Source of the DNA: Niebla homalea
Lineage: Eukaryota; Ascomycota; Lecanoromycetes; Lecanorales; Ramalinaceae
DNA: 64,000 bases
Reading direction: 5' to 3'
NCBI GenBank assembly: GCA_019925105.1
Contig: JAHGAU010000031.1
Location: 632,501-696,500, forward strand
Below, one piece after another: positions 45,323 to 55,541 of this stretch. Within the stretch, counting starts at the first letter, position 1. Each line of letters starts with the position of its first letter. Made by a program: the position numbers and the translations under genes. The notes under the pieces are model-generated. The model ran no database searches and had not been told where the DNA came from. It saw only the letters and a program-made list of their open reading frames with translations.

Positions 45323-46135
45323 ATGTCGGGCGAGAATTCCCCTCCTCAGTCACCTGCAGCACCATCCAACCGCCGAGCCTCGTTCGCCTCGGGCCAGAAA
45401 CTGTCCGACCTCTTTGCCCGTTCTCCACCCACCTCCAACCCGGCCTCCAATCCCGCCTCCAATCCTGCCGCCAACGGCTCTTCCTCCCACCCTGGACCGA
45501 TTGCAACTGCAGCTGTCAATGCCTCAGCTCAGCAACGCCGACGCACCTCCTTGGCAGGTCTCGGCTTGAGCGGGTCGCCTACTTCAACATCTCCTTTCTC
45601 CAACCTGCGTAACCGCAACAGCAGTGTTGGCAGCAGCAATTCCCCCAACTCATCCATCGAGGAGAGCGCCGTTGAGGATGGTGATGCCCCACCAGCCCAA
45701 TCGCCCTCTTCACCCTTTGCGCGGCGTATGAGCTTTGGAGCAAGGGCACTTCACGATATCAGAGCTGGCAGCAGTTCCACCAACGGTAAGTCAGCCTTCT
45801 TCAACCACGTCGCTTTTCCCCCTTCCTAAAGCAACAAATCTTGTTTATGTGCGGTCGAGGCATCCCTGACAATCGAAAATTGTTGATGTAGCCGCTAATT
45901 GATCACCATTCCCACAGAGGGCTATAATTGGTCCGAGCAGATTCGCAATCGTGCCGAACGATCTGCATCTCTCAACCAGCGTCCGGTACAGGCCTCCGGC
46001 TCCGCCAATAATGACCACCATAAAGCTGCGAGTGTAGCCGCGCCCGAGCAGCCGGTGAAGGAATTGCCAAAGGCTCCGAAGAAGCCAGACCACTTTCAAG
46101 AACGCATCCTGAAAGGCGACTTCTATATGGACTGA
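45323..46135 (+). CDS. Small Ser/Ala/Pro-rich fungal protein, function unknown
   Basis: Two exons, 45323-45785 and 45918-46135, give 226 aa. The 132-nt intron (GTAAGT...TTCCCACAG) joins STN to EGYNWSEQIRNRAERSASL, the most conserved-looking block; without it the first frame soon stops. Residues 1-154 are low-complexity Ser/Pro/Ala/Asn with a tandem NPAS repeat (NPASNPASNPAANG, near residue 38) and Arg-Arg-Ser/Thr sites (NRRASFAS, RRRTSLAG, ARRMSFGAR) that look like PKA-type phosphorylation sites. The C-terminus PKKPDHFQERILKGDFYMD is acidic-aromatic and likely a short conserved tail. I recognise this kind of protein as uncharacterised and fungus-specific; no function is proposed. Confidence 0.75.
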
Positions 46136-47535
46136 GCGTCACATGTAATTCATCAAGCGCTCATGACCTTGAACTATCTAGTCAGCGCGGTGAATGCATT
46201 CCAGTCTATACGGCAACTGGTTCGCTACCTCAAGCACGCAGTGCTGCCTCGATCCGTGCAATCGCTGTATATGCAATACCCTCCATCACCTAATGATAGG
46301 GAAGACCCCGCAGGCCGACTTTTGCTGTGACGAGTTTTATAAACCCGATCTCCGGAACTATATTGCAGTCAGTCGCTCGCTCTTCACCGTCTATGAAGGC
46401 GTGGTAAGCTGGAATCGCTCTTGACGAGGCGATCATGCTCTCTTTGGCGTTATCAAATAGGCGCGGCCGAAAGGAAAACTGGTGAAAAGTGTTCCAATCA
46501 CAGCGGGATACGATTGCTGAGGCCACCAAGGTTGTACGAAGTCTCTGGATGCTTGTTTGTCTTAACACACTTAGGACCTTGTGGTCATTGAATTAAAATG
46601 CCGCACACCGCCAGTTCCTTAAAGTGTCATCTCGCTCACTCCCTGATGGAAACTGACTCTCAACCTGCGTCATGGCATTGTCACCTCGGAAAAACCCAGC
46701 TAAGATACAGGGAAGGCATGCTGTCGTCAAGCTCTACACATCCTAGTGGCTCTGAACGAAATCGTTGCCTGTGCATCATTTAAATCTTAAATTTGACGCT
46801 CTCCATCGTTCACCATTCTGTGTTGATCCGAGGAAATCAGTATTTTTCCCTGCCATTCAGCGCTTGAATAGAGAGCCTGAGGGCCCATATTGGCTGGATA
46901 CCAAATGTCCGAACTCTGGGGGGCTCTCGCCCATAAAAAATGCTGAATAATAGATCGGCCCCAGCCAGGGCATCTGGAAGTGGCATTTGAGCTTCGAGTA
47001 GAAAGCGCTAGCAAGTTCATCATAGTGACTTGTCGACTTCAATTTCTCTTTCGTAAGACTCGAGCGGAGAGCGCTACCTAGAGGCTATTTTGTCAATCTG
47101 AGGGATATAGCAAGGTCCGTTGAAGGCGAAATTCCAGCTTCTTTCACAGATCATTACCAGTATGGTGGAGATACGTTCGATTGATTGATGACAGCGTGCA
47201 GATGGGAGGGTGGGTACATGAACTTTCGAGACACTTGTGTCTTAGTCCTATTTCCCATGCCCATAACACTACTCCTTTCCGCTCTTCTTGGTGCTTCCTA
47301 ATGATGTCTCCTCTGGGATTTGTATACCTTTCTTCACAATCGGATCGGTATGTTGGAGGCTTTACAGGACTCAGGCCAGTCCTTCCAAATGAGGAAGGAG
47401 GTAGAAGCGTTTTGGCTACCTACCGAGTCAGTGGTCAGTGAGCATTAGTCATTTTATAGCCTCTTCTCTCGCATACCATCAAGCCTCGCCTCAACCTCGC
47501 CTCAACTCCCTTGGGGCGCGGAAGTTCGGCGTACC
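46136..47535. other. 1.4 kb region with no accepted gene
   Basis: Short frames occur on both strands without domain features. Nothing repeat-like or RNA-like was seen. Confidence 0.4.
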
Positions 47536-48104
47536 ATGGCTCCTAGACGCAATCGAAAAGCCACCATTCACTCAACCCGCAAGCAAGGGAACGAGCAAGA
47601 GCACAAAACACCTTCTCAAAGCCTAGAGGAACAAAAGGCTCGAGATGTAGTGGATTCCAAGAAGGCAAAGGTGAGCATGACCTCTGCAATGGCCCTGGCT
47701 TGCAAGTGACTGGACGGTGGGGCTTCGCAGGAGCATCAGAGGCGAGCTCTTCGCACAGCATCGATTTTGAAACAACATTCAGAACGGGTGGGACGCATCC
47801 AGTCAGAAGCGTTCGAGAAGCTTACGATGATCCGTCAAAATGCGTGAGTGTATTGCCTGACTACCTGCACTACACCCATACTGAAAGACCAAGGCTCAAA
47901 TCTCATCGGGCACGTCTCCAGTATATTATTGGCCTGTTGAAACAGCGGCAGGAGATCGAGCAACAGATGTTCAGGACGACGAAGAGGGTGGAAGATGCTA
48001 CGATACGCGGCAACCGTTGTCTTGAATCATCACTGTGTGCTAGGCTTGCAGATTTGAAAAGCATGGATCAAAGGACCATGACACTCTTTACAGATCACTC
48101 ATGA
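47536..48104 (+). CDS. Small basic coiled-coil protein, unknown
   Basis: Three exons, 47536-47670, 47731-47843 and 47888-48104, give 154 aa. The introns are 60 nt (GTGAGC...TTCGCAG) and 44 nt (GTGAGTG...CTGAC...GAAAG). The model was preferred over the longer unspliced frame starting near 47700 because the spliced product is a continuous, charged helix: EHQRRALRTASILKQHSERV, then RIQSEAFEKLTMIRQN, then RLQYIIGLLKQRQEIEQQM. The first ~45 residues are basic and polar (MAPRRNRKATIHSTRKQG). Size and composition resemble small kinetochore or spindle-pole proteins, but I cannot assign one. The gene sits alone between long gaps on the left and the synaptojanin-like gene on the right. Confidence 0.55.
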
Positions 48105-48529
48105 GAGTTAGACATCGAGACATGAGATCGGCTACATTACAAAGGTCCCTATTAGGAGGGTAGAGAATTGGGAGGTTTTAAGTGTTAGTTGATTTGCCTG
48201 ATGTGGCTAAAAATAGCAATCCCTCTCTGTAAATTTGGGAGTTTTATATACTAAAATTCCATCATAACTTCCATGACGGCGCCTCTGATACCTTACCGCA
48301 GTATTGATATATCAATCATGCTTTTGCAGACTCAGACACACAGTCTCGGAGATCGGGCCAGCAAGTCATCGTGCAAGTGATAAGCCGTGGAATCTTAGAG
48401 TGGTGGAATCTTTCGCAGTCCTACTTACCCATCTGTAATACCGACAAGATGCTGAGAAAGTGGTGGCGACCTGTGCAGCTTTCCAATATTGTCGTGCTCA
48501 GATGATCGACTAAAAGTTCACCGTTGCCC
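48105..48529. other. Intergenic, promoter of the synaptojanin-like gene
   Basis: No gene seen; AT-rich at 48170-48260. Confidence 0.5.
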
Positions 48530-51500
48530 ATGTCTTTGCGGCTTCTGATACGGGACCATCCTGCCCGCTCACTGGCCATTGTCACCGATACTCATGCCCT
48601 CGTGTTCCAGCATGGCAATCCTTCGCTTGGCCAGGATCAAGTAATTACCCACGATGCTCCGAAGCCTGCCTCCAAGTGCGTGGTCGAGTTTTCTGACAGT
48701 GTGGATCTCACCGACTACCGCATATTGCGGGCATCGGGCATCCACGGTACCTTGGGTCTAATTAACATCGGTCTTGACGTCTTTCTCTGTGTCATCAGCA
48801 GTGCGGTACGGGTAGCTACAGTGCGTCCCAACGAGACCGTGCAGAAAATTCTATCCGTGGATTTTTATTGCCTCAACAGCGCCGATTTTGATTTGGAATT
48901 CCACCAGGACCTTGACCCGTATGCGAATGGCGCCTCTCGCCCCGGTGCGCCTCATTACGGAATGCTTACCGAAGAGGCCGCCGTAGAGCATCCGTGTCAT
49001 GAACTGAAGAGGATTCTGAGTGGGGGCACCTTCTACTACAGTGTTGACTTCGATCTCACCAATCGTCTACAAGATCGGTTGTCGGAAGAATCAGCCTTTG
49101 ATAGTGACTGTCTGGACGACAATTATCTCTGGAACCAATACATGATCGACCCTTTGATAAGATTTCGATCCCGCCTGGGAGACCACGAAAAGGCTTCCCT
49201 GGATTCATCTCGGATCCTGACGTCTGCCATTCGTGGCTTCGTGCTCACTGTCAACGTATCACCTTCGGTCTTCACCGCGCAGAATGTTAGGTCCAATCTC
49301 CCTGCTGCCTTGACACTTGTGTCTCGACTCTCTTGCCGACGAGCCGGTACCAGATTCAACTCCAGAGGGATCGATGACGATGGCAACGTAGCCAACTTTG
49401 TGGAAACCGAGACAATCCTCTGGCACCCGTCAGGCTTCTGCTTTTCATACGCTCAGGTGAGGGGCTCTGTGCCCTTGTTCTGGGAGCAGGCTACCGGTCT
49501 ACTGCCTGGCCAGCAAAAGATCCAAATCACTCGATCTGCTGAGGCGACTCAGCCAGCATTCGACAAGCACTTTGACGCCTTGGATGTAGACTATGGAACG
49601 GTGAATATCCTCAATCTACTGAGCGAGTCCAAGCCCGGCGAAGCTGAATTGACGGCGAGGTATCGAGCTCATGTCGACCACAGCCCACTATGCAGTAGAG
49701 CGAACCTTGGGCCCTCCTCGGCGAGCCGCTTGCTTGAAGTGCAATTTGACTTTCATGCAGAAACACGAGGCGGAGGCTACGAAGCAGCAAATGCGATACG
49801 CAAGATAGTACAAGATCGTGTAAACGACTTTGGATTCTTCCTATGGGAGGATGCAGTCAAAGTGGAGAAGGCCACAGCAGCGAACGTAGTGGGTGTGATG
49901 CAACAGGAAGGCGTCTTCCGTACGAATTGCCTCGATTGTCTAGATCGCACCAATCTCATCCAAACGATTCTTTCTCAGATGGCTATCGAGCTCTTGTCCG
50001 AACGTCGTGGCGAAAGAGCAATGTCGGATTTCTGGATGCGACACTCAAGCCTGTGGGCTGACAATGGCGATGCCTTGTCCAAAATCTATGCTGGCACTGG
50101 TGCCTTGAAGTCCTCCTTCACCCGGCACGGGAAAATGAGCCTTGCCGGGGCGATTGCAGATGCTAGAAAGTCTGCCACTAGGCTTTACGTCAATAATTTC
50201 GTGGACAAGGGTAGACAAAACACCATTGATATGCTGCTGGGGCGCTTGGTGGATCAATCTCCTGTGCATTTGTTTGATCCGATTACGGACTATGTGAACT
50301 CCGAGCTCCAAAGAAGGATACATGAGTATTCTGCCTACGATATCATTCACATTTGGGCAGGCACTTTCAATCTGAATGGGAAGGGCGCAGGCGTGAAACA
50401 AGACCTTGGCCCCTGGTTGTGCCCAGAGGATACGTCAACCTCTCAGTCTCCAGAGATCGTTGCAGTTGGATTCCAGGAGATTGTTGAGCTGAGCCCGCAG
50501 CAGATCATGTCGACCGATCCTGTCAGGCGCCAGACATGGGAACACGCAGTGAAAAAAACGCTAAACGACAAGGCGCGGAGGATGAATTCTGATGAGTATG
50601 TTCTGTTGCGCACAGGCCAGCTGGTCGGCGCTGCTCTGATGATATTTATCAAAGCAAGCGCTCTACAGAATATCAAGAATGTCGAGGGTAGCGTGAAAAA
50701 GACCGGCATGTCCGGTATAGCTGGAAACAAAGGGGCCGTCGCGATCAGGATCGAGTACGCAAATACCCGGCTATGCTTTGTAACCGCCCACCTGGCAGCA
50801 GGCTTTGCAAATTACGAAGAACGCAACCGTGACTATCGCACCATTAGTCACGGCCTCCGCTTTCAGCGCAACCGTTCGATAGAGGACCATGATACCATCA
50901 TTTGGGCCGGGGATTTTAACTACCGGATCGGCCTCGGCGACGACACAGTCCGCAGACTCACGGCGGCAGGGGATCTGGATAGGCTTTATGGGAACGACCA
51001 GCTGAATCTCCAGATGGTGGCCGGACGAACTTTCCCCTTCTATTCAGAAGCCAGGATAACCTTTCCTCCCACATACAAGTTTGACAATGGGACCGACAAC
51101 TATGATTCCTCCGAAAAGGCTCGCATACCCGCCTGGTGTGATCGCATCTTGCGGAAAGGCGACAATTTGAAGCAACTAAATTACGCCATCGCCCCCCTCC
51201 GTTTCTCTGATCACAGACCCGTGTATGCTAACTTTCAGTGTACTATCAGCATCATTGACGTGTTAGCGAAAGAGAAGCTAAGCCAAGAGATCTACGAGCA
51301 AAGACGAGCAGACATCGGCGATACTACAGCGAACGCTGCAGGTGAGGATGTTGACGATGAGGATTTGATCGGGTATGCTGCCATCGCCCCAGAGCTCCCA
51401 CCAGCAAGCTCTGATCGCCGGAAATGGTGGCTTGACAATGGCAGGCCCGTACGGTCGAGTCTGAAGGCAGCGGATCCCACGCTTGCACTCAATCAGCAAC

Positions 51501-52108
51501 GGCCCAACAATCCGTTCACCCCAACGGGCGAGCCGGATTGGACATTGCCGCTTCGGCAAGTCCCACATCCACCTGCTTCGTCGACATCGCAGGGCACTGC
51601 CCTTCTTGCCATGTCAGATGCACGGCAAGCATCACCTCTCAACAAGCCATCCAAAATTGAAGCTGCATCACCATCTGCTGAGTTCACTAGCCCACAATCT
51701 GATCATTCCACCACCGTCCCAGCAAAAGCTATACCGCCCGTGCCGAAAAAACCTAATCAGTTGATGATTAATGCTGGGGGACGCAGCTCAAACGAAAGCC
51801 GAAGGGCAACAGAACCGAGGGCGGGCTCATCCACGTCTGTTACAGCTGGGTCGGGAGCTGCCCATGTTCACAGTAACCCAAATGGCATTTCGCCTATCAG
51901 TCAAAAGACAGAATCGAAGCAGGCAGGTACTTCATTCTTGGGAAGCAAGGTATCAAGCGCTGCAGGCGCTCAGATGGCTCCGAATGGGCGTCCTTCATTG
52001 CCACCAAGGCAATTGGAGGAGAGATGGAGTGACAAAAGCGACATACTAGATCAAGATGATGGGATGGCAACGACAATACCCTCATTACAGCCTAGTAAAA
52101 GATTTTGA
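48530..52108 (+). CDS. Synaptojanin-like phosphoinositide phosphatase (Sac1 + 5-phosphatase)
   Basis: Intronless frame of 1192 aa from the ATG at 48530. The N-terminal Sac1 domain (about 50-560) keeps the catalytic CX5R signature as CLDCLDRTN (about residue 467). The inositol polyphosphate 5-phosphatase domain (about 607-905) has WAGTFNLNGKG, GFQEIVELSPQQIM, WAGDFNYRIGLGDD (about 791) and PAWCDRIL (about 865) with SDHRPVYA following, all typical active-site motifs. The last ~270 residues are Pro/Ser-rich with PPVPKKPNQ and PSLPPRQLE, likely SH3 ligands. This is the layout of yeast Inp51, Inp52 and Inp53, which dephosphorylate PI(4,5)P2 and other phosphoinositides in endocytosis and TGN traffic. 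Both catalytic centres look intact, as in Inp52/53 rather than Inp51, whose Sac1 is inactive. Confidence 0.95.
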   Translation: MSLRLLIRDHPARSLAIVTDTHALVFQHGNPSLGQDQVITHDAPKPASKCVVEFSDSVDLTDYRILRASGIHGTLGLINIGLDVFLCVISSAVRVATVRPNETVQKILSVDFYCLNSADFDLEFHQDLDPYANGASRPGAPHYGMLTEEAAVEHPCHELKRILSGGTFYYSVDFDLTNRLQDRLSEESAFDSDCLDDNYLWNQYMIDPLIRFRSRLGDHEKASLDSSRILTSAIRGFVLTVNVSPSVFTAQNVRSNLPAALTLVSRLSCRRAGTRFNSRGIDDDGNVANFVETETILWHPSGFCFSYAQVRGSVPLFWEQATGLLPGQQKIQITRSAEATQPAFDKHFDALDVDYGTVNILNLLSESKPGEAELTARYRAHVDHSPLCSRANLGPSSASRLLEVQFDFHAETRGGGYEAANAIRKIVQDRVNDFGFFLWEDAVKVEKATAANVVGVMQQEGVFRTNCLDCLDRTNLIQTILSQMAIELLSERRGERAMSDFWMRHSSLWADNGDALSKIYAGTGALKSSFTRHGKMSLAGAIADARKSATRLYVNNFVDKGRQNTIDMLLGRLVDQSPVHLFDPITDYVNSELQRRIHEYSAYDIIHIWAGTFNLNGKGAGVKQDLGPWLCPEDTSTSQSPEIVAVGFQEIVELSPQQIMSTDPVRRQTWEHAVKKTLNDKARRMNSDEYVLLRTGQLVGAALMIFIKASALQNIKNVEGSVKKTGMSGIAGNKGAVAIRIEYANTRLCFVTAHLAAGFANYEERNRDYRTISHGLRFQRNRSIEDHDTIIWAGDFNYRIGLGDDTVRRLTAAGDLDRLYGNDQLNLQMVAGRTFPFYSEARITFPPTYKFDNGTDNYDSSEKARIPAWCDRILRKGDNLKQLNYAIAPLRFSDHRPVYANFQCTISIIDVLAKEKLSQEIYEQRRADIGDTTANAAGEDVDDEDLIGYAAIAPELPPASSDRRKWWLDNGRPVRSSLKAADPTLALNQQRPNNPFTPTGEPDWTLPLRQVPHPPASSTSQGTALLAMSDARQASPLNKPSKIEAASPSAEFTSPQSDHSTTVPAKAIPPVPKKPNQLMINAGGRSSNESRRATEPRAGSSTSVTAGSGAAHVHSNPNGISPISQKTESKQAGTSFLGSKVSSAAGAQMAPNGRPSLPPRQLEERWSDKSDILDQDDGMATTIPSLQPSKRF

Positions 52109-52749
52109 CATTAGGATAAGGAATGAAAATTCTTTGGTGGAAACCGGTCTGATTCATGTGTGTTCAACATAGGCTGAGTCTTGCCCTGTGGAGCCCCCTA
52201 CAGAATGCAACAATTATTGGGGGATGATATCTCCTTGGACCGATTCGACCAAGTGCAGTCAAGATAGAGCCCTTGACTGATTGTACAACATACGGGTCAC
52301 GGTTGCTACAGGAATCGGTTGCGTTACAGAGAGATTTCATCGCCCATGCGTGGTCTAGAAAAGGCCAAGAGTAGACTTCTTGGATAATCGAAAAAGGAGG
52401 CAACTTAACCCTCACGAGCTATGGCAGGCTGATGAGATGATTTTGTCCCAAGCTCAGATATACCCCTACAAAGGACGCGCACAAAATCGAACAGGCGCCG
52501 TTGAATTCAGACTCTTGAGTCGGCTTCAACATTGAGCATGTACATGAGAGTATGTGGTCTTGAAATTTATATCACCTAGACATGCGAGGCCTTAGAAACG
52601 CATTCATTCGTTGGCCGTGGTGCTCTTGTCACATTATCATTTGTTTGGGGGGGGGGCTATCAGCTTAAGCTCCGGAAACCAGGAAGCGGAGTTGGTGTTA
52701 GTCGAAGATCGCCCCGTGCATGCGCATGTCCGAAGGCATGGAGCAGAGA
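52109..52749. other. Convergent intergenic region
   Basis: 3' flanks of two convergent genes. A G10 run lies at 52647-52656. No gene seen. Confidence 0.5.
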
Positions 52750-54670
52750 TCATTTCTTCTTTGTCTTGACGCTCTTCTTGGTTTTCCTGCCACCCGTGAG
52801 CCAACTGCCAAAAATTGGCTGGGGTGGAGCCTTCTTCTTTCCCTTCTTCACTGCAGACAATCAGCATTGTAAAATAGCAAAGACGCCTTTGAGGGCTGAG
52901 GCGCACCGTCGCTTGCCAAGCCGCCAGGTGCAGTTGGTGCAGGCGGCGGTGGGGGAGGCACACCTTCATCTGCAGGAGCAGTCTCTGGCGGTTCGGGAGG
53001 TGCCGGCTCTTCCTCCTTCTCTTCGACCATGGGCCACATGTGCATCGTGATTGTCCAATCGGGCTCTATCACAGTCTCCCAGACGTGTGGCAAGATGATC
53101 TCCCCATGTGGTCCCAGTAGATCGTAGTGGCCTTCAGCGACGTGGGGGCCAATCTCCGGAATGTGGACGAAGGCTTCCTTGATCAGGAATTCCATTCCCT
53201 AGACGCAGCATGTTAAAGACCATGTAGAGGCAGGATGTGAAGCAGCCTCAAACTTACAGACCAAGTAGCGCAAAGATGAAACGGGAAGCTGAACTTTCGA
53301 CCCACCGCATCTTTGAACTTGATGGGTTTGTCCTTCTCCTTGGGCGGTGCTGGAGCGGCAGCAGCAGCAGCAGCAGCAGCAGCAGCGGCGGCGGCGGCGG
53401 CGGTGGCGGCCTCAGCTTCGGCTGCCTTTGCTGCTGCAGCCTTTTCCTCTGCCGCCTTCTTCTCCTCGGCGGCTTTCTGCTCCTTCGCTGCCTCTGCTGC
53501 CTCTGCTGCCCTCTTCTCCTCGGCGGCTTTCTGCTCCTTCGCTGCCTCTGCAGCCTTCTTCTCATCAGCGGCTTTGTGCTCCTTCGCTGCCTCTGCCTTG
53601 GCTTTCGCCGCAGCGGTGTCCGAGGCTTCCTTGATCTCTGCTGCTCTCTTTGCTTCCGCTTCTGCTTGAGCTTCCTTATCCTTTTGGGCCTTCTCGGCTG
53701 CAGCTTCCTTCCTCAATTGCTCTTCTTTCTGGTCGAGCAATATTTTCTCTATTCGAGCCCACTTCTCGTCGTCTTTCTTGGACGTATCTGGGGATGGTGG
53801 TGGACTGCTGGCAGGCCGAGAAACAGAGGGCGCCGGGGCTGGAGCGGCTGGAGGGGGCGAATACACGGTTGGGAACGTTTGAAACACATGCTGAGGCGGG
53901 AGATGAGTGGGCATGGGGTAGCCGTGATGCGGATAGGGATAGTAGCCGGCCGGGGGGCTATAAGGAGCTGTGCCTGGGGGGCCCATCATGTGGCCCCCTA
54001 CCGTGTGGTGGTTGGGAGGGAAGTAATTTGAAGGAGGCCCTGCTGGCGGCTGATGGTAGGAGGAGAAGCCAAACGGCACCATTTGCTGCTGGTTCACGGG
54101 CACCAGACTCTGCTGGGGATATGCCTGGAACTGAGCGGAGGTTGGGGGATAGTTGGCCGCATAATTGGCATAATGGCGAGCGTAGGGATGCGGAGGGCCG
54201 TGGGCAACGCCCTGCCAGTCTTCGTGAGAGGCCACGCTTTCTGGCCCGGTGGAGGGAGGTGATCTACGAGCTCTTTGGGGGCCTGTATGGCGTGGATGCG
54301 GATGTGGATTGTGGCGTCGAAAAGGGTGACGATCGGTGGCCTCTTCGATTTGCGGAGCTTCAACGAGCGGGCGCTCACGATTGGACGTCTGCGGCCGGGA
54401 GGCTGAGTCTGAAGGTCCAATGTCGTCGTGATCTAAGCTCTCCCAGCTGCCTTCTTCGTTTGCGTCGTGGCTATCGACCGCAGACCTAGGAGACTGGGGC
54501 GAATGGGAATAGGAGAGAACGACACCGGTGTCGCTAGAACTTTGGCCGTCGTCGCTAAAAGAGGAAGAACGAGAGGAGTGGTCGCCGGGGTCGGTCGTTG
54601 CGTGATCGATGAGGATTTCGAGTCTGGGGGTGCATGACGCATCAGCATTGGTTGTCGGGTTTTGAATCAT
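52750..54670 (-). CDS. Ubiquitin-like-fold domain protein with Ala-rich coiled coil
   Basis: Three exons on the reverse strand, 54670-53258, 53198-52907 and 52850-52750, give 601 aa. Introns of 59 nt (GTAAGT...CGTCTAG) and 56 nt (GTGCGC...CTGATTGTCTGCAG) restore the frame. The conserved domain is at about 456-530: PIKFKDAVGRKFSFPFHLC before the splice, then EFLIKEAFVHIPEIGPHVAEG and GEIILPHVWETVIEPDW. This is the ubiquitin-like domain found in many uncharacterised Pezizomycotina proteins. Residues 1-280 are Pro/Tyr/His-rich. A Lys/Glu/Ala coiled coil follows, with tandem KEQKAAEEK repeats, ending in a run of about 16 Ala encoded by GCN repeats. The C-terminus is acidic/Pro-rich, then Lys-rich (KKSVKTKKK). 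The role is unknown; it may be a stress or signalling scaffold. Confidence 0.8.
53356..53409. repeat. GCN triplet repeat encoding poly-alanine
   Basis: A run of GCA/GCG (read as GCN on the plus strand; the coding strand has TGC/CGC units) gives the poly-Ala tract of the ubiquitin-like-fold protein. It is expected to vary in length. Confidence 0.8.
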
Positions 54671-55541
54671 TGGGCTTATTGGTATGATGACGACGTACAA
54701 GATGACAAGAATGGCAGACTCACGGCATCAGTCCACACGCGCAAAGGGTCAAGGTCTATCGAGCCCTTGCTGTTCTCTCAAGCTACCCTTTGCCCTTGAT
54801 CTTTCGTCTCCGGTAAGGGCAGAAGGCTTGACCCGAAAGCGGCCTCTAGTAAAATGGACAGGTCTTGATGCGCATGAAGTGTAGGACGGGATTGCATGGC
54901 AAACTGCCCCGAAGAAGACTCAGTCAGTGCAAAAGTAAGAAGCCAAAGACCAGGACACAAGGTAAGAGAAACGGCGGAAGTGACAGTGACATACAACAAT
55001 GGGTCATCGATCGCTGAGGTTGTGGGGTCGTGTTTCTTTGGCTTGGCGAGTAAATTACTGAAAATGGTCACGCTTATTCATTCTAACTCATCTCGACTTG
55101 CAAGGAGACAGAGCCGCAAAAAGCATGCATTAGCTCCCCACCATCCCAAAGCTGTGGAATACCAGGCACGGATCTTCAGTCAATACGGATGTACTGACGG
55201 TCGGTACCTTCAGGATGTGCCAAATTACCTTTCCATATCATCTGTAATTCTTCTCATGCCTTGCAGATTGAGCCATCAATCCTACATCTTCAATGACAAT
55301 TCAGGCGCCCCCGTTCATTTTTGTCGCTACTGAAGGACAACGCCTTACGCGCCGCGCACATCCGAGCATAGTCCAGGCATTAACCAGATGTTCTCACAAG
55401 GTTGGGAGATTTTAAATCTGAGGATTAGCCAGCCGATTTTACATACATGCCCTCTGACACCAATGCTAGGATGTTAAGGGCCTTCCATGACAGATTGGGC
55501 AATTTATCTGGCAAAGTTGATTGGTTTCGATGACTCCAATG
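54671..55541. other. Intergenic, no accepted gene
   Basis: 5' flank of the ubiquitin-like-fold gene and 3' flank of EMC2. A plus-strand frame of 145 codons at 54896 has no features and was not accepted. Confidence 0.45.

Noticed and set aside
53237..54031. 264-codon plus-strand frame rich in Leu, Cys and Gly, antisense to the ubiquitin-like-fold protein
   Set aside because: Produced by the GCN-repeat and Lys/Glu/Ala repeats of the true coding strand; no other signs of a gene.
53650..54489. 279-codon plus-strand frame antisense to the same gene
   Set aside because: The opposite strand has the recognisable domain and splice structure; this frame has low-information sequence without an independent domain.
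54896..55333. 145-codon plus-strand frame between the ubiquitin-like-fold gene and EMC2
   Set aside because: No family, no TM or motif, no splice partner; likely leader or spacer.
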